This document shows positions 8,240 to 17,765 of a DNA stretch of 64,000 nt, one piece after another. The DNA lies in NCBI RefSeq assembly GCF_016801775.1, contig NZ_CP069004.1:868001-932000 (forward strand). Reading direction: 5' to 3'. Each line of letters opens with the position of its first letter. The first letter of the stretch is position 1. This DNA is from Sulfitobacter mediterraneus. Its GTDB lineage: Bacteria > Pseudomonadota > Alphaproteobacteria > Rhodobacterales > Rhodobacteraceae. The notes below the pieces were generated by a model, which was not told the origin of the DNA, made no database searches, and worked only from the letters and a program-made list of their open reading frames with translations. Both the position numbers and the translations under genes were made by a program.

Positions 8240-8860
8240 TTAGCCCATTGCCTTGATCAAGTCACCAAGCGCGGCAGCGGGATTTTCCTGCTGCCAGATC
8301 TCATCACCCACCCCAAAGAAATCGGTATAGGGCGTCAACGTGCGGACCATCGCCGCGTCCAACGCGCCTTCGGCAACAACCGGCACTTCGATCATCTCGG
8401 ACCACCACTGAAACACGTCCAACTCGGCAAAGCTGCCGTCGTCCAAGGGCGAGGCCTGCACCGGCCCAAAGCTGATGTAATCGGCGCCCGCCTCACCAGC
8501 CGCCATACCATCATGGCGCGAGATGCCGCAGAAACTGCCGACGATTGCATCCTCGCCCAGCTCCTTACGGGTGTATCGCACCGACCGCGCCGCATCTGAC
8601 AGATGCACACCATCCAGCCCCAGACGTTCAACCAGCAACAAGTGATCGGAAATCACCAAGGCTACATCACGGGCATGGGTCACTTCGCGCAGGGCATCTG
8701 CGGCGCGTGACAGGCGGTCCTCGTCACGGGTGGACAGGGCAAGGCGCACACAGGCGATGGGATGGGTATCCAGAACACCGGCCAAAACATCGGGAAAGCT
8801 GCTCAGTTCAATTTCTGGCGGCGTGATCAGATAGATTTGCGGCTGTTCTGGCTGGTCCAT
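8240..8860 (-). CDS. thiE: Thiamine-phosphate synthase-like protein
   Basis: ThiE joins the thiazole phosphate and HMP pyrophosphate moieties to make thiamine monophosphate. The 206-residue protein shows the TIM-barrel signatures of the family: 'DGVHLSD' near residue 92, a conserved 'GADYISFGPV' block near residue 140, and a glycine-rich phosphate loop at the C-terminus ('FFGVGDEIW'). It is convergent with the HupE-like gene. No other thiamine genes and no TPP riboswitch are nearby, so it stands alone; a TenI-like role is possible. The ATG at 8860 is the only sensible start. Confidence 0.75.
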   Translation of the reverse strand: MDQPEQPQIYLITPPEIELSSFPDVLAGVLDTHPIACVRLALSTRDEDRLSRAADALREVTHARDVALVISDHLLLVERLGLDGVHLSDAARSVRYTRKELGEDAIVGSFCGISRHDGMAAGEAGADYISFGPVQASPLDDGSFAELDVFQWWSEMIEVPVVAEGALDAAMVRTLTPYTDFFGVGDEIWQQENPAAALGDLIKAMG

Positions 8861-8998
8861 GTCGCGTCCTTTTCATAGTCTTGAGCGCCTGATTATCGGA
8901 TGGGGCGGCAAATGCAAAACCCTATCTGGGGCCATGGACGTTTTCACCCGTGTATCCGCCATCTTGCGGTGCTCTGCGGCGGCGCGTAAGAGGCGGGC

Positions 8999-9751
8999 AT
9001 GAGCGATGAAATTGGTAAGTTGAAGATGCCAGCCGTGGTGCTGGTGCGCCCGCAAATGGGTGAAAACATCGGCGCGGCGGCGCGGGCGATGTTGAATTTC
9101 ACCCTTGATCACATGCGCATTGTTGCGCCCCGTGACGGTTGGCCCAATCCGGCCGCTGTTGCGATGGCCTCTGGCGCGGGCCGGGTTCTGGATGCGGCGC
9201 AACTTTGCCCTGATCTGCCCGATGCCCTGTCCGATTGTGACTATGTCTATGCCACCACGGCGCGGGGCCGTGATCTGACCAAACCGGTGTTCAGCCCCGA
9301 AGCCGCGATGCGCGACGCCGCCGCCCGGATCGGGGACGGACAACGTGTTGCGGTTCTGTTCGGGCCGGAACGGGCGGGCTTGGAAAACGATGACGTGGCC
9401 CGCGCAAATGCCATCGTAACCGTGCCGGTGAATCCGGAATTTGCCTCGCTCAACCTCGCGCAATGTGTGTTGCTGATGGGCTATGAATGGATGCGTGCCA
9501 GTGCCGAGGTGACGGATCTGACCGTCGAAATGGCCGGCACCGACTGGGCCAAGGGTCAGGACATCGAACATCTGGCAGGCCATTTTGAGGACCGTCTGGA
9601 GGAGGCCGGGTTCTTTTTCCCTGAACACAAGGCCCAATCGATGAAGATCAACCTGCGCAACATGTGGTCGCGCATGCCGCTGACGCGGGCGGATGTGCAA
9701 ATGCTGCATGGTATGATGCGTCAAATGGTACGCTGGAAAGAGCGCGACTAG
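8999..9751 (+). CDS. trmJ: tRNA (cytidine/uridine-2'-O-)-methyltransferase, TrmJ type
   Basis: A SPOUT-class methyltransferase of 250 residues that 2'-O-methylates position 32 of tRNA. The family motifs are clear: 'PQMGENIGAAARAM' near residues 19-32, 'FGPERAGL' near residue 121, and 'LNLAQCVLLMGYEW' near residue 150, which builds the trefoil knot that binds SAM. The C-terminal extension contains a TrmJ-like helical segment. Length and motif order distinguish it from TrmL. It is upstream of ctaA with a 55-base gap and may be cotranscribed with it. Confidence 0.88.
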   Translation: MSDEIGKLKMPAVVLVRPQMGENIGAAARAMLNFTLDHMRIVAPRDGWPNPAAVAMASGAGRVLDAAQLCPDLPDALSDCDYVYATTARGRDLTKPVFSPEAAMRDAAARIGDGQRVAVLFGPERAGLENDDVARANAIVTVPVNPEFASLNLAQCVLLMGYEWMRASAEVTDLTVEMAGTDWAKGQDIEHLAGHFEDRLEEAGFFFPEHKAQSMKINLRNMWSRMPLTRADVQMLHGMMRQMVRWKERD

Positions 9752-9806
9752 ACCTTTCGCGCCCGCTGCCCTACCTATTTGCGCAAGATGAAAAGTGAGG
9801 CGCAGC

Positions 9807-10955
9807 ATGGCGGAAAAACGCAAGTTGTTCGAAGAGGTGGGCGCGGCAGAAGCCGAACGCCCCGTGGCACAAACCGGAGTGATTGACCGGGGCAGGGGCG
9901 GCGCACGCGGCGCCATCCGCATCTGGCTCATGATCCTCTTTGCACTGGTTTTTGTGATGATCGCTGTGGGCGGTCTGACCCGTTTGACCGACAGCGGATT
10001 GTCGATCACCGAATGGCGCCCCCTGACCGGCGCAATCCCACCGCTGAGCGAGGCAGACTGGCAAAGCGAATTTGCCAAGTATCAAGAGATCGACGAATTC
10101 AAGGTTCAGAACGCCTGGATGCAACTATCTGATTTCAAAACAATATACTGGTGGGAATGGGGGCATCGCCAATTGGGCCGGGTGATTGGCCTTGTCTGGG
10201 GCATCGGCTTTCTCTGGTTCCTTGTGCGGCGGCAAATTCCAACCGGCTGGACCGGACGATTGGTGTTCATCGGTGCGCTTGGTGGTGTGCAGGGCGCGAT
10301 CGGCTGGTGGATGGTTGCCTCCGGCGTGACCAGCGGCGAGGGCATCACGGATGTGGCCAGCTACCGCCTTGCCACGCATCTGGGGCTGGCCTTTGTGATT
10401 CTTGGGTTCATCACCTGGTATGTGCTGTTGCTCGGGCGCAGCGAACGCGACCTGATGCAGGCCCGCCGCGCCAAGGAGGGCAAACAATTTGGGCTGGCAA
10501 CGGGTCTGCTGCATTTTGCATTCCTGCAAATCCTGCTTGGTGCCTTGGTCGCGGGCATTGATGCGGGTCGCTATTTTGTTGATTGGCCGCTGATGCAGGG
10601 GCAGTTCTTTCCGCCTGACGCCTTTGACATCACGCCCGCATGGCGGAATTTCTTTGAGAACCCCGGTTTGGTGCAGTTTATGCACCGGATTGCGGGGTAT
10701 CTGCTGTTGGTTTTCGGGATTGTGGTCTGGCTGCGCGGGCGGCAATCGGCGCATCCCAACACCCGCTTTGCCTTTAATGCGGTGATGGCGGCCCTGGCGC
10801 TGCAAATCGCAGTTGGCATCACCACGGTTGTTTATGCCGCGCCTGTGCATATTGCCCTTGTCCATCAGGCACTTGCCGTGATCCTCTGGGTCTTGATCCT
10901 GCGCGCCCGTTTTCTGGCCGCCTATCCCGTTGCAACATCCCTGAGAGGAAATTGA
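9807..10955 (+). CDS. ctaA: Heme A synthase
   Basis: CtaA/COX15 oxidises the C8 methyl of heme O to make heme A for aa3-type cytochrome oxidase in the inner membrane. The 382-residue protein has about eight transmembrane segments and the COX15 signatures 'GGLTRLTDSGLSITEWRP' near residue 50 and conserved histidines in 'WEWGHRQLGR' (residue about 115), 'ATHLG' and 'FMHRIAGY', which ligate heme. The ATG at 9807 is preferred to the GTG at 9795 because GAGG sits six bases upstream. The M32 carboxypeptidase start lies three bases past its stop. No oxidase subunits are in the window. Confidence 0.93.
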   Translation: MAEKRKLFEEVGAAEAERPVAQTGVIDRGRGGARGAIRIWLMILFALVFVMIAVGGLTRLTDSGLSITEWRPLTGAIPPLSEADWQSEFAKYQEIDEFKVQNAWMQLSDFKTIYWWEWGHRQLGRVIGLVWGIGFLWFLVRRQIPTGWTGRLVFIGALGGVQGAIGWWMVASGVTSGEGITDVASYRLATHLGLAFVILGFITWYVLLLGRSERDLMQARRAKEGKQFGLATGLLHFAFLQILLGALVAGIDAGRYFVDWPLMQGQFFPPDAFDITPAWRNFFENPGLVQFMHRIAGYLLLVFGIVVWLRGRQSAHPNTRFAFNAVMAALALQIAVGITTVVYAAPVHIALVHQALAVILWVLILRARFLAAYPVATSLRGN

Positions 10956-10957
10956 GC

Positions 10958-12442
10958 ATGTCTGCCTATGATGAATTGATGGCGTTCCAGCGCGACACGG
11001 AGGCACTGTCGCAAGTGGCAGGCCGCCTTGGCTGGGATCAGGAAACCATGATGCCGCGCGGCGCAGCGCCCCAAAGGGGCGAGGAAATGGCAGCCATGGA
11101 AGGGGTGCTGCACGCCCGCCGCACCGATCCGCGCATGGCGGACTGGCTGGACTCCATTGACGAGACCAGACTGGACGACGTCGGCCGCGCCAATCTGCGC
11201 CACATCCGCCGGAGTTATGAGCGAGCCAGCAAGGTGCCCGGCGCATTGGCCGCCCGCATCGCCCGCGTCACATCGGAGGCGCAGGGCACCTGGGCAGAAG
11301 CCCGCGCCAACGACGATTTCAAAGCTTTCGTGCCAACCCTGACCGAGGTCGTCGCCCTGAAACGCGAGGAAGGGCAGGCGCTGGCCTCTGGCGGCAATGC
11401 CGATGTCTATGACGCGATGCTGGCCGATTATGAACAAGGTACCACGGGTGCGGAACTTGAGGCGATGTTTGGCGCACTTCGCCCCGAACTGACCGAATTG
11501 CGCAGCGCGGTGCGTGATGCCAAGGCGCCGCCGAAACTGGAAGGCACATTCGACGAGGGCGCACAGATGAAACTGACCCGCCACCTTGCGCGCTGCTTTG
11601 GTTACGACATGAGCCATGGGCGCGTTGACAAGGCGGTGCATCCCTTTGCCTCCGGCTCTGGCCTTGATGTGCGGATCACAACGCGGACCAATGACACCGA
11701 TCCGTTTAATTGTTTTTACTCAACAATTCACGAGACTGGTCATGGCGCCTATGAGCAAAACATCAACCGCGATTACCTGTTGACCCCACTGGGGCGCGGC
11801 GTGTCGATGGGGGTGCATGAAAGCCAAAGCCGGATCTATGAAAACCAGCTGGGCCGCAGCCGCGCATTTACCGGGTATCTCTTCGGCCAGATGAAAGACG
11901 CCTTTGGCGATTTTGGCGTGGCGGATGAAGAAACATTCTACAAGATCGTGAACAGGGTTTCTGACGGCTTCATCCGCACCGAAGCGGACGAGCTGCAATA
12001 TAATCTGCATGTGCTGATGCGCTTTGACATGGAACGGGCGCTGGTGAGCCATGATCTGCAGGTGCCGGACCTTGAAGCGGCCTGGAATGACCGTTTTGAG
12101 GCCGACTTTGGCTTTGCCGTCGACAAGGCCTCAAACGGGGTTTTGCAGGATGTGCATTGGTCGGTTGGCCTCATCGGATATTTCCCGACCTACAGCCTTG
12201 GCAATGTCTATGCCGGCTGTTTGAACGAAGCGATGCGCAGTGCCGTGCCGGATCTGGACGATCAATTGGCCAAAGGGGATACCACCGCAGCGACAAGCTG
12301 GCTCAGGGACAATGTGCAGGTGCATGGCGGGCTTTTTGAGCCCAAAGAAGTCATCACACGGGCCTGCGGAAAAGCGCCAAGCGAGGCACCTTTGGTCAGC
12401 TACCTCAAAGCCAAATTCTCGGACCTTTACGGGTTGGGCTAA
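10958..12442 (+). CDS. Carboxypeptidase M32 (Taq carboxypeptidase family)
   Basis: A 494-residue cytoplasmic metallocarboxypeptidase that trims C-terminal residues from peptides. The zinc-binding HEXXH signature is present as H258-E-T-G-H262, followed by the family's conserved 'GVHESQSR' block carrying the third ligand and by the 'Y-N-LH-L-RF' segment. The length is typical of M32 enzymes. The start ATG at 10958 follows GAGAGGAAA and is chosen over the TTG two codons earlier. It lies immediately behind ctaA, a common Rhodobacterales arrangement that does not imply a shared pathway. Confidence 0.92.
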   Translation: MSAYDELMAFQRDTEALSQVAGRLGWDQETMMPRGAAPQRGEEMAAMEGVLHARRTDPRMADWLDSIDETRLDDVGRANLRHIRRSYERASKVPGALAARIARVTSEAQGTWAEARANDDFKAFVPTLTEVVALKREEGQALASGGNADVYDAMLADYEQGTTGAELEAMFGALRPELTELRSAVRDAKAPPKLEGTFDEGAQMKLTRHLARCFGYDMSHGRVDKAVHPFASGSGLDVRITTRTNDTDPFNCFYSTIHETGHGAYEQNINRDYLLTPLGRGVSMGVHESQSRIYENQLGRSRAFTGYLFGQMKDAFGDFGVADEETFYKIVNRVSDGFIRTEADELQYNLHVLMRFDMERALVSHDLQVPDLEAAWNDRFEADFGFAVDKASNGVLQDVHWSVGLIGYFPTYSLGNVYAGCLNEAMRSAVPDLDDQLAKGDTTAATSWLRDNVQVHGGLFEPKEVITRACGKAPSEAPLVSYLKAKFSDLYGLG

Positions 12443-12469
12443 GACCCGACAGGGGAAGCGCGAACATTT

Positions 12470-12484
12470 GTTCGCATTTTGTTC
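12470..12484 (+). promoter_or_regulatory. LexA-like SOS box upstream of the PEP-mutase-family gene
   Basis: GTTC-N7-GTTC at 12470-12484 matches the alphaproteobacterial LexA direct-repeat consensus. The flanks (TTT before, C after) also match the reverse strand of the recA box in this window. A partly overlapping 7-2-7 inverted repeat (GCGAACA / TGTTCGC, 12459-12474) adds a dyad. The gene start is 37 bases downstream. Confidence 0.5.
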
Positions 12485-12520
12485 CAAATCTGATAATCTT
12501 CACAAAACGGGAGAGATCAG

Positions 12521-13363
12521 ATGGACAACAGAGCGGAAAAATACAAACGGTTCAAAGGCCTGCACCATCAGGGGCGGGCCTTTGTCATGCCAAACCCATG
12601 GGACGCAGGCACGGCGCGCCTGCTGACCCATGCGGGGTTCGACGCGCTTGCCACCACCAGCGCGGGCTATGCCTTTGCCGCTGGCAAGCGGGACAGCTTC
12701 TCAAGTCTGACCCGCGATGAAATCCTGATCAATGCGAAGGCCATAGTGGACGCCACGGACCTGCCGGTTTCGGCCGATCTGGAGGATGGGTTTGGCCGAG
12801 ATCCTGCGACTTGCGCCGAAACCATCGCATTGGCCATAGACATCGGGCTGGTGGGCGGCTCCATCGAGGATGCAACGGGCGATCCGGACGCGCCTGTTTT
12901 GCCCATGGACCTTGCCGCAGACCGGATCAGGGCGGCGGCGGAAACGGCAAAGGACCGGGGTTTCCTGCTGACCGGACGGGCCGAAAACTTTATCTCAGGA
13001 CGCCCGGATCTGGCTGACACGATCAAGCGTTTACAGGCCTATTCAGAGGCAGGTGCAGATGTGCTTTACGCGCCCGGATTGCCCGATCTAGACGCAATAA
13101 AAACAGTTTGCGCCGAGGTGGATAAGCCGGTGAACGTGGTGATGGGGCTATCAGGACCGGCTTATACCGTGGAGCAGCTTTCCGCTGCCGGTGTCAGCCG
13201 GATCTCGGTGGGTGGGTCATTTGCCCGTGCCGCTTTGGGCGCATTGCGCCGCGCCGCCGAGGAAGTGATGACCAAGGGCACCTTTACCTACGCAAAAGCG
13301 GCCATCCCCGATGGAGAAATGGCCGCTTTGATGGATCAGTCCAAGAAATCTGATCGGTCTTAG
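12521..13363 (+). CDS. Isocitrate lyase / PEP phosphonomutase family protein
   Basis: A 280-residue TIM-barrel enzyme of the PEP mutase/isocitrate lyase superfamily, whose members cleave or form C-C or P-C bonds in 2-oxo acids. Visible are the 'MPNPWDAGTARL' start typical of the LigB-independent lyase branch, 'DLEDGFG' near residue 87 with metal-binding acidic residues, 'GSIEDATGD' near residue 111, and 'TGRAENF' near residue 151. The isocitrate lyase KKCGH loop is absent, so it is not a true glyoxylate-cycle lyase; oxaloacetate decarboxylase or methylisocitrate-lyase-like activity is possible. A LexA-like box precedes it. GGGAGA lies about seven bases upstream of the ATG. Confidence 0.82.
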   Translation: MDNRAEKYKRFKGLHHQGRAFVMPNPWDAGTARLLTHAGFDALATTSAGYAFAAGKRDSFSSLTRDEILINAKAIVDATDLPVSADLEDGFGRDPATCAETIALAIDIGLVGGSIEDATGDPDAPVLPMDLAADRIRAAAETAKDRGFLLTGRAENFISGRPDLADTIKRLQAYSEAGADVLYAPGLPDLDAIKTVCAEVDKPVNVVMGLSGPAYTVEQLSAAGVSRISVGGSFARAALGALRRAAEEVMTKGTFTYAKAAIPDGEMAALMDQSKKSDRS

Positions 13364-13365
13364 AA

Positions 13366-16131
13366 TTACGCCTCTTCACCGCCGGAGCCGTCTTCGGCGT
13401 CTTCGTCGCCCTGATCGGCAATCCACGCGACACTGACAACTTCCTCGCCCTTGCCGGTGTCAAAGACTTTGACCCCGCCCGCAGAGCGCGACCGGAAAGA
13501 AATGCCCTCAACAGGCACGCGGATTGACTGCCCCTTGGAGGTGGCCAGCATGATCTGATCGTCCATTTCAACCGGGAAGGAGGCAACAATGTCACCGCCG
13601 CGCATCGCCTTGTCCATGGCTGTCACACCCATGCCGCCGCGCCCGCGCACCGGGTAATCATGGCTTGAGCTAAGCTTGCCAGACCCTTTGGCGGTGATGG
13701 TCAGGATCAGGTTTTCATGGGCGGACATTTCCGCATAGCGTTCCTGGCTGATGGTGGCATTGGCATCGACCGCGTCTTCATCGGACACATCAACATCATC
13801 CGCCAAGCCCGCAACCGCACGGCGCATTTTCAGATAAGCGGCACGTTCATCTGCGCCCGCATCAAAGTGACGAATGATCGACATCGAGACCACTTTGTCA
13901 GATCCGCTGAGCTTGATCCCGCGCACCCCGACCGAGGCGCGGCTGTTGAACACCCGCACATCGGTCGCCGGGAACCGGATTGCCCGGCCTGAATTGGTGG
14001 TCAGCATCACATCGTCATCATTGGAGGCAATCCGCGCGTTGATCAGCGTGGTCTCGGCGTGTTCATCCTCGAACTTCATTGCGATCTTGCCGTTCGACTT
14101 CACATTTGTGAAATCAGACAACTTGTTGCGGCGGACTGTGCCTGCGGAGGTCGCAAAGACCACCTGCAGATCGTCCCATTCCTTCTCATCGCGGTCGACC
14201 GGCATGATCGCAGCAATGGAAACGCCCACTGGGATCGGCAGGATATTCACAATCGCCTTGCCCTTGGAGGTACGTCCGCCCTGCGGCAAACGCCATGTCT
14301 TGAGCTTGTAAACCATGCCATCGGTGGTGAAGAACAACAGCTGCGTATGGGTGTTGGCCACAAAGAGGGTCGTCACGACATCCTCTTCTTTGGTTTGCAT
14401 CCCCGATACACCTTTTCCGCCGCGCCGTTGGCTGCGGAAATCGATCAGAGGGGTCCGTTTGATATAGCCGCCCGATGTGACGGTCACGACCATGTCCTCA
14501 CGCGCAATCAGGTCTTCGTCGTCCATGTCGCCGGACCAGTCGACAATCTCGGTGCGGCGCGGCACGGCGAACAGATCGCGTACTTCGCGCAGCTCATCGG
14601 CGATTATGCCCATGATCCGCTCCCGGCTGCTGAGAATCTCAAGGTATTCCTTGATCTTGGCGGCCAGTTCTTCCAACTCGTCGGTGACTTCCTTGACGCC
14701 GATCTGGGTCAAACGCTGCAACCGCAGTTCCAGAATGGCGCGGGCCTGGGTCTCGGACAGATTATAGGTGCCGTCTTCGTTGGCCGTATGGGTCGGATCA
14801 TCGATCAGCTTGATATAGTCCAGAATGCTGGCGGCAGGCCAACGGCGCGTCATCAGTTTTTCACGCGCCTCTGCGGCATCGGCAGAAGACCGGATGGTCT
14901 GTACCACCTCGTCAATGTTGGTCACAGCCACGGCCAGACCACACAACACATGAGACCGCTCACGGGCCTTGCGCAGCAGATAGGCGGTGCGCCGTGCAAC
15001 AACATCTTCGCGGAAATCAATGAAGGATGTCAGGAACCTGCGCAGTGTCAGGGTCTCTGGCCGGCCACCATTGAGTGCCAGCATATTGCAACCGAAATAG
15101 GTCTGCATCGGGGTAAAGCGGTACAGCTGGTTCATCACCACTTCGGCCGTGGCGTCACGCTTTAGCTCCACCACAACCCGCACGCCGTTGCGATCGGATT
15201 CGTCCTGCACATGGGCGATGCCTTCGATCTTTTTCTCGCGTACCTGCTCGGCGATTTTCTCGATCATCACCGATTTGTTCACCTGATAGGGGATCTCTTC
15301 GATGATAATGGCCCAGCGGTCCTTGCGGATCTCTTCCACACGGGTTTTGGCGCGGATGATGACACTGCCGCGCCCTTCAAGATAGGCTTTGCGCGCACCG
15401 GAGCGGCCCAAGAGGATGCCGCCCGTGGGAAAGTCGGGTCCGGGCACGTAATCGATCAATTGCTCGGAGGTCAGGTCAGGCTCTTCAATCAGGGCCAGCG
15501 TGGCATCGATCACTTCACCAAGGTTGTGGGGCGGAATATTGGTGGCCATACCAACCGCAATACCGCCAGCGCCATTGACCAGCATATTGGGGAAGCGGGC
15601 GGGCAGAACCGTGGGTTCCTTATCCTTGCCGTCATAGTTGTCCTGGAAATCGACAGTGTCGCGGTCGATATCCTCCAACAGATATTGCGCGGCTTTTTCC
15701 ATCCGCACTTCGGTGTAACGGTAGGCGGCTGCCTTGTCCCCATCCATGGAGCCAAAGTTGCCCTGACCATCCAGAAGCACCAGCGACATCGAGAAATCCT
15801 GCGCCATCCGGACCAGCGCATCATAGATCGCGCTGTCACCATGCGGGTGGTATTTACCCATCGCCTCGGCCACCGGCCGCGAGGACTTGCGGTAGGGTTT
15901 GTCGTGGGTGTTGTTGGTCTCGTGCATGGCATAAAGAATGCGCCGGTGCACAGGTTTCAGACCATCCCGCAGGTCGGGAATCGCACGGCTGACGATCACG
16001 CTCATCGCATAGTCGAGATACGAATTGCGCATCTCTTCTTCGATGGTCACAGACGGGCCGTCATAAACGGGGCGCTGTGGCGTATTTTCGTCTTCGTTTT
16101 CAGGGGTTTCTGGCGTATCGCTCACGTTCAC
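13366..16131 (-). CDS. gyrA: DNA gyrase subunit A
   Basis: The DNA-cleaving subunit of gyrase, 921 residues. The N-terminal breakage-reunion domain has '[17 protein letters not shown]' near residue 34 and the catalytic Tyr at about residue 139 in RYTEVRM. The quinolone-resistance region '[16 protein letters not shown]' keeps Ser (about residue 100) and Asp (about 104) at the positions equal to E. coli 83 and 87. The C-terminal wrapping domain carries the gyrase-specific GyrA box QRRGGKG, separating it from ParC. An acidic tail rich in Asp/Glu ends the protein. The start codon is GTG, with a second GTG two codons on; the exact start is uncertain. Confidence 0.97.
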   Translation of the reverse strand: MNVSDTPETPENEDENTPQRPVYDGPSVTIEEEMRNSYLDYAMSVIVSRAIPDLRDGLKPVHRRILYAMHETNNTHDKPYRKSSRPVAEAMGKYHPHGDSAIYDALVRMAQDFSMSLVLLDGQGNFGSMDGDKAAAYRYTEVRMEKAAQYLLEDIDRDTVDFQDNYDGKDKEPTVLPARFPNMLVNGAGGIAVGMATNIPPHNLGEVIDATLALIEEPDLTSEQLIDYVPGPDFPTGGILLGRSGARKAYLEGRGSVIIRAKTRVEEIRKDRWAIIIEEIPYQVNKSVMIEKIAEQVREKKIEGIAHVQDESDRNGVRVVVELKRDATAEVVMNQLYRFTPMQTYFGCNMLALNGGRPETLTLRRFLTSFIDFREDVVARRTAYLLRKARERSHVLCGLAVAVTNIDEVVQTIRSSADAAEAREKLMTRRWPAASILDYIKLIDDPTHTANEDGTYNLSETQARAILELRLQRLTQIGVKEVTDELEELAAKIKEYLEILSSRERIMGIIADELREVRDLFAVPRRTEIVDWSGDMDDEDLIAREDMVVTVTSGGYIKRTPLIDFRSQRRGGKGVSGMQTKEEDVVTTLFVANTHTQLLFFTTDGMVYKLKTWRLPQGGRTSKGKAIVNILPIPVGVSIAAIMPVDRDEKEWDDLQVVFATSAGTVRRNKLSDFTNVKSNGKIAMKFEDEHAETTLINARIASNDDDVMLTTNSGRAIRFPATDVRVFNSRASVGVRGIKLSGSDKVVSMSIIRHFDAGADERAAYLKMRRAVAGLADDVDVSDEDAVDANATISQERYAEMSAHENLILTITAKGSGKLSSSHDYPVRGRGGMGVTAMDKAMRGGDIVASFPVEMDDQIMLATSKGQSIRVPVEGISFRSRSAGGVKVFDTGKGEEVVSVAWIADQGDEDAEDGSGGEEA

Positions 16132-16315
16132 TGCTCAGCTGTTGGGGCGCTCTATATCTTGCGGTGATTTATAGCAGAAGCGGAAGATCAGGTGCAATGC
16201 CTGTGGCCCAAACGCACTGGCAGCATCCCACTTTGAGTGCCAACACACTGTTTTCATTGAAAAGTAATTCGTTCCGGTCAAACTGGTCCGGCAACAGGCC
16301 AAAAAGGAGGGAAAA

Positions 16316-16585
16316 ATGACCCCGAGCGAAACCGAATTGATGCTCAAGGGCTATGGATTAACCACTGCTGAAATCTTTTACCGGATGCCCGATTACACCC
16401 ATGTGCTGAACAGTTACATCTGGCAGGATTACGATCTGGCACCAGATCACGAGAAACTGTTTGGATTTGTCGAGTTTTGGCAATCGGAGATCGAGGGCAA
16501 GCTGCATTCCTTGCGCTTTACCCATCGCAAGCTGATCGGCCCCGGTGAATGGCAAAATCAGGTGGGTGAATTCACCCTGCATTGA
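16316..16585 (+). CDS. Usg family protein
   Basis: A small 89-residue conserved alphaproteobacterial protein named after the 'usg' ORF found near trp genes. It is recognised by the 'GYGLTTAEIFYRMPDYTHVLN' type N-terminus and the 'FVEFWQ-EIEGKLHS' middle section. Function is unknown; no membrane segment or signal peptide is visible. AAGGAGGGAAAA directly precedes the ATG, one of the strongest ribosome binding sites in the window. It is divergent from gyrA across 184 bases. Confidence 0.82.
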   Translation: MTPSETELMLKGYGLTTAEIFYRMPDYTHVLNSYIWQDYDLAPDHEKLFGFVEFWQSEIEGKLHSLRFTHRKLIGPGEWQNQVGEFTLH

Positions 16586-16672
16586 TTTTCTCACGCAACG
16601 TCGCGGAAAAATCGCTGGCGACAGCGAAAGCGGCTGCCCTAGGCTGTGACAAACAGCAACTTGAGGGCCGAC

Positions 16673-17737
16673 ATGCACAGACTTCTGGTGGACCACCGTA
16701 ATATCACGCAGACCAAGCTGGAAGCCGTGGACCCTGCGCCACTGTATGATGGTCAGGCCCGGCTCAAGCTGGAAAGCTTTGCCCTGACGGCCAACAATGT
16801 CACCTATGCCGCCTCCGGCTTTGCCATCGGATATTGGAAGTTCTTCCCGACGGGCGAGGACGGACAGGGTTTGGTGCCGGTCTGGGGCGTGGCCGAAGTG
16901 ACCGAAAGCACCAGCGAGGATCTGGCGGTTGGCACCCGGCTCTATGGCTATTACCCCATGGCGGAGGAACTGGTGATCACCCCCAAGGCCGACGCCCATG
17001 GCAGCATTCTGGACGCCGCGCCGCACCGCAAAGACCTGCCGCTGATCTACAACCAATATGTGCCCGTTCATGGCGGCACCGCAGAGCAAGACCACCTGCG
17101 GGCGATTCTACAGCCGCTTTTGGCAACCTCCTATCTGCTGTTTGACTGGCTGCTGGACAACGATTGGTTTGGCGCAGAACAGATCATCATCGGCAGCGCG
17201 TCCTCAAAGACCGGGCTGGGCCTGTGCAAATACCTCGCTGAGCCGGAACAGCGCCCTTACAAGATTGTCGGCCTCACGTCAGAGCGCAATCGCGCCTTTG
17301 TCGAAGGTTTGGGCGCCTGTGATCAAGTACTCAGCTATGATGAAGTGGGCGATCTGGCGCAGGTGCCGTCGGTTTATGTGGATATGGCCGGCAACACTGA
17401 GGTCAAGGCAGCGCTGCACAGCCATCTGGCCGAGCAACTGCGCCATTCCGCCGCCGTGGGCCTCAGCCATTGGGACAAGTTTGAGCAAAAGCAAGAGCTT
17501 GCCGGGCCGAAGCCGGTGTTTTTCTTCGCCCCCGCGCAAGTCGCCAAACGCCGTGAGGATTGGGGGCCAGGCAAGATTGAACAGCAGATCACTCAGGCTT
17601 GGAAACGCATCGCGGCGGATGCATCCGGCTGGATGAACGTGGTGGTGCATGACGGCATCGCCGCCTCGGATCCGGTTTACAAATCGCTCGCGGATGGCAG
17701 TGCCAATCCCCGCGATGGCCATATCATCCGGCTGTGA
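16673..17737 (+). CDS. DUF2855 family protein (MDR-like oxidoreductase fold)
   Basis: A 354-residue protein of a family distantly related to medium-chain dehydrogenases, of unknown reaction. The N-terminus resembles a GroES-like domain ('LTANNVTYAASG', then 'GDGQGLVPVWGVAEV-like' segment), and the middle has a Rossmann-like 'IIIGSASSKTGLGLCKYL' nucleotide-binding segment near residue 170. The ATG at 16673 is preferred because GAGGG lies just upstream; the frame extends to a GTG at 16646. It is convergent with the radical SAM gene. Family members are common in marine Rhodobacterales. Confidence 0.78.
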   Translation: MHRLLVDHRNITQTKLEAVDPAPLYDGQARLKLESFALTANNVTYAASGFAIGYWKFFPTGEDGQGLVPVWGVAEVTESTSEDLAVGTRLYGYYPMAEELVITPKADAHGSILDAAPHRKDLPLIYNQYVPVHGGTAEQDHLRAILQPLLATSYLLFDWLLDNDWFGAEQIIIGSASSKTGLGLCKYLAEPEQRPYKIVGLTSERNRAFVEGLGACDQVLSYDEVGDLAQVPSVYVDMAGNTEVKAALHSHLAEQLRHSAAVGLSHWDKFEQKQELAGPKPVFFFAPAQVAKRREDWGPGKIEQQITQAWKRIAADASGWMNVVVHDGIAASDPVYKSLADGSANPRDGHIIRL

Positions 17738-17765
17738 TCTCAGGGGCGGGCAGGGCGCAATGCCC

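Noticed and set aside
8861..8998. TPP riboswitch before the ThiE-like gene
   Set aside because: No thi-box core sequences are present in the short divergent spacer.
10125..11246. 373-codon minus-strand ORF opposite ctaA and the M32 peptidase gene
   Set aside because: Shadow frame across two well-identified plus-strand genes.
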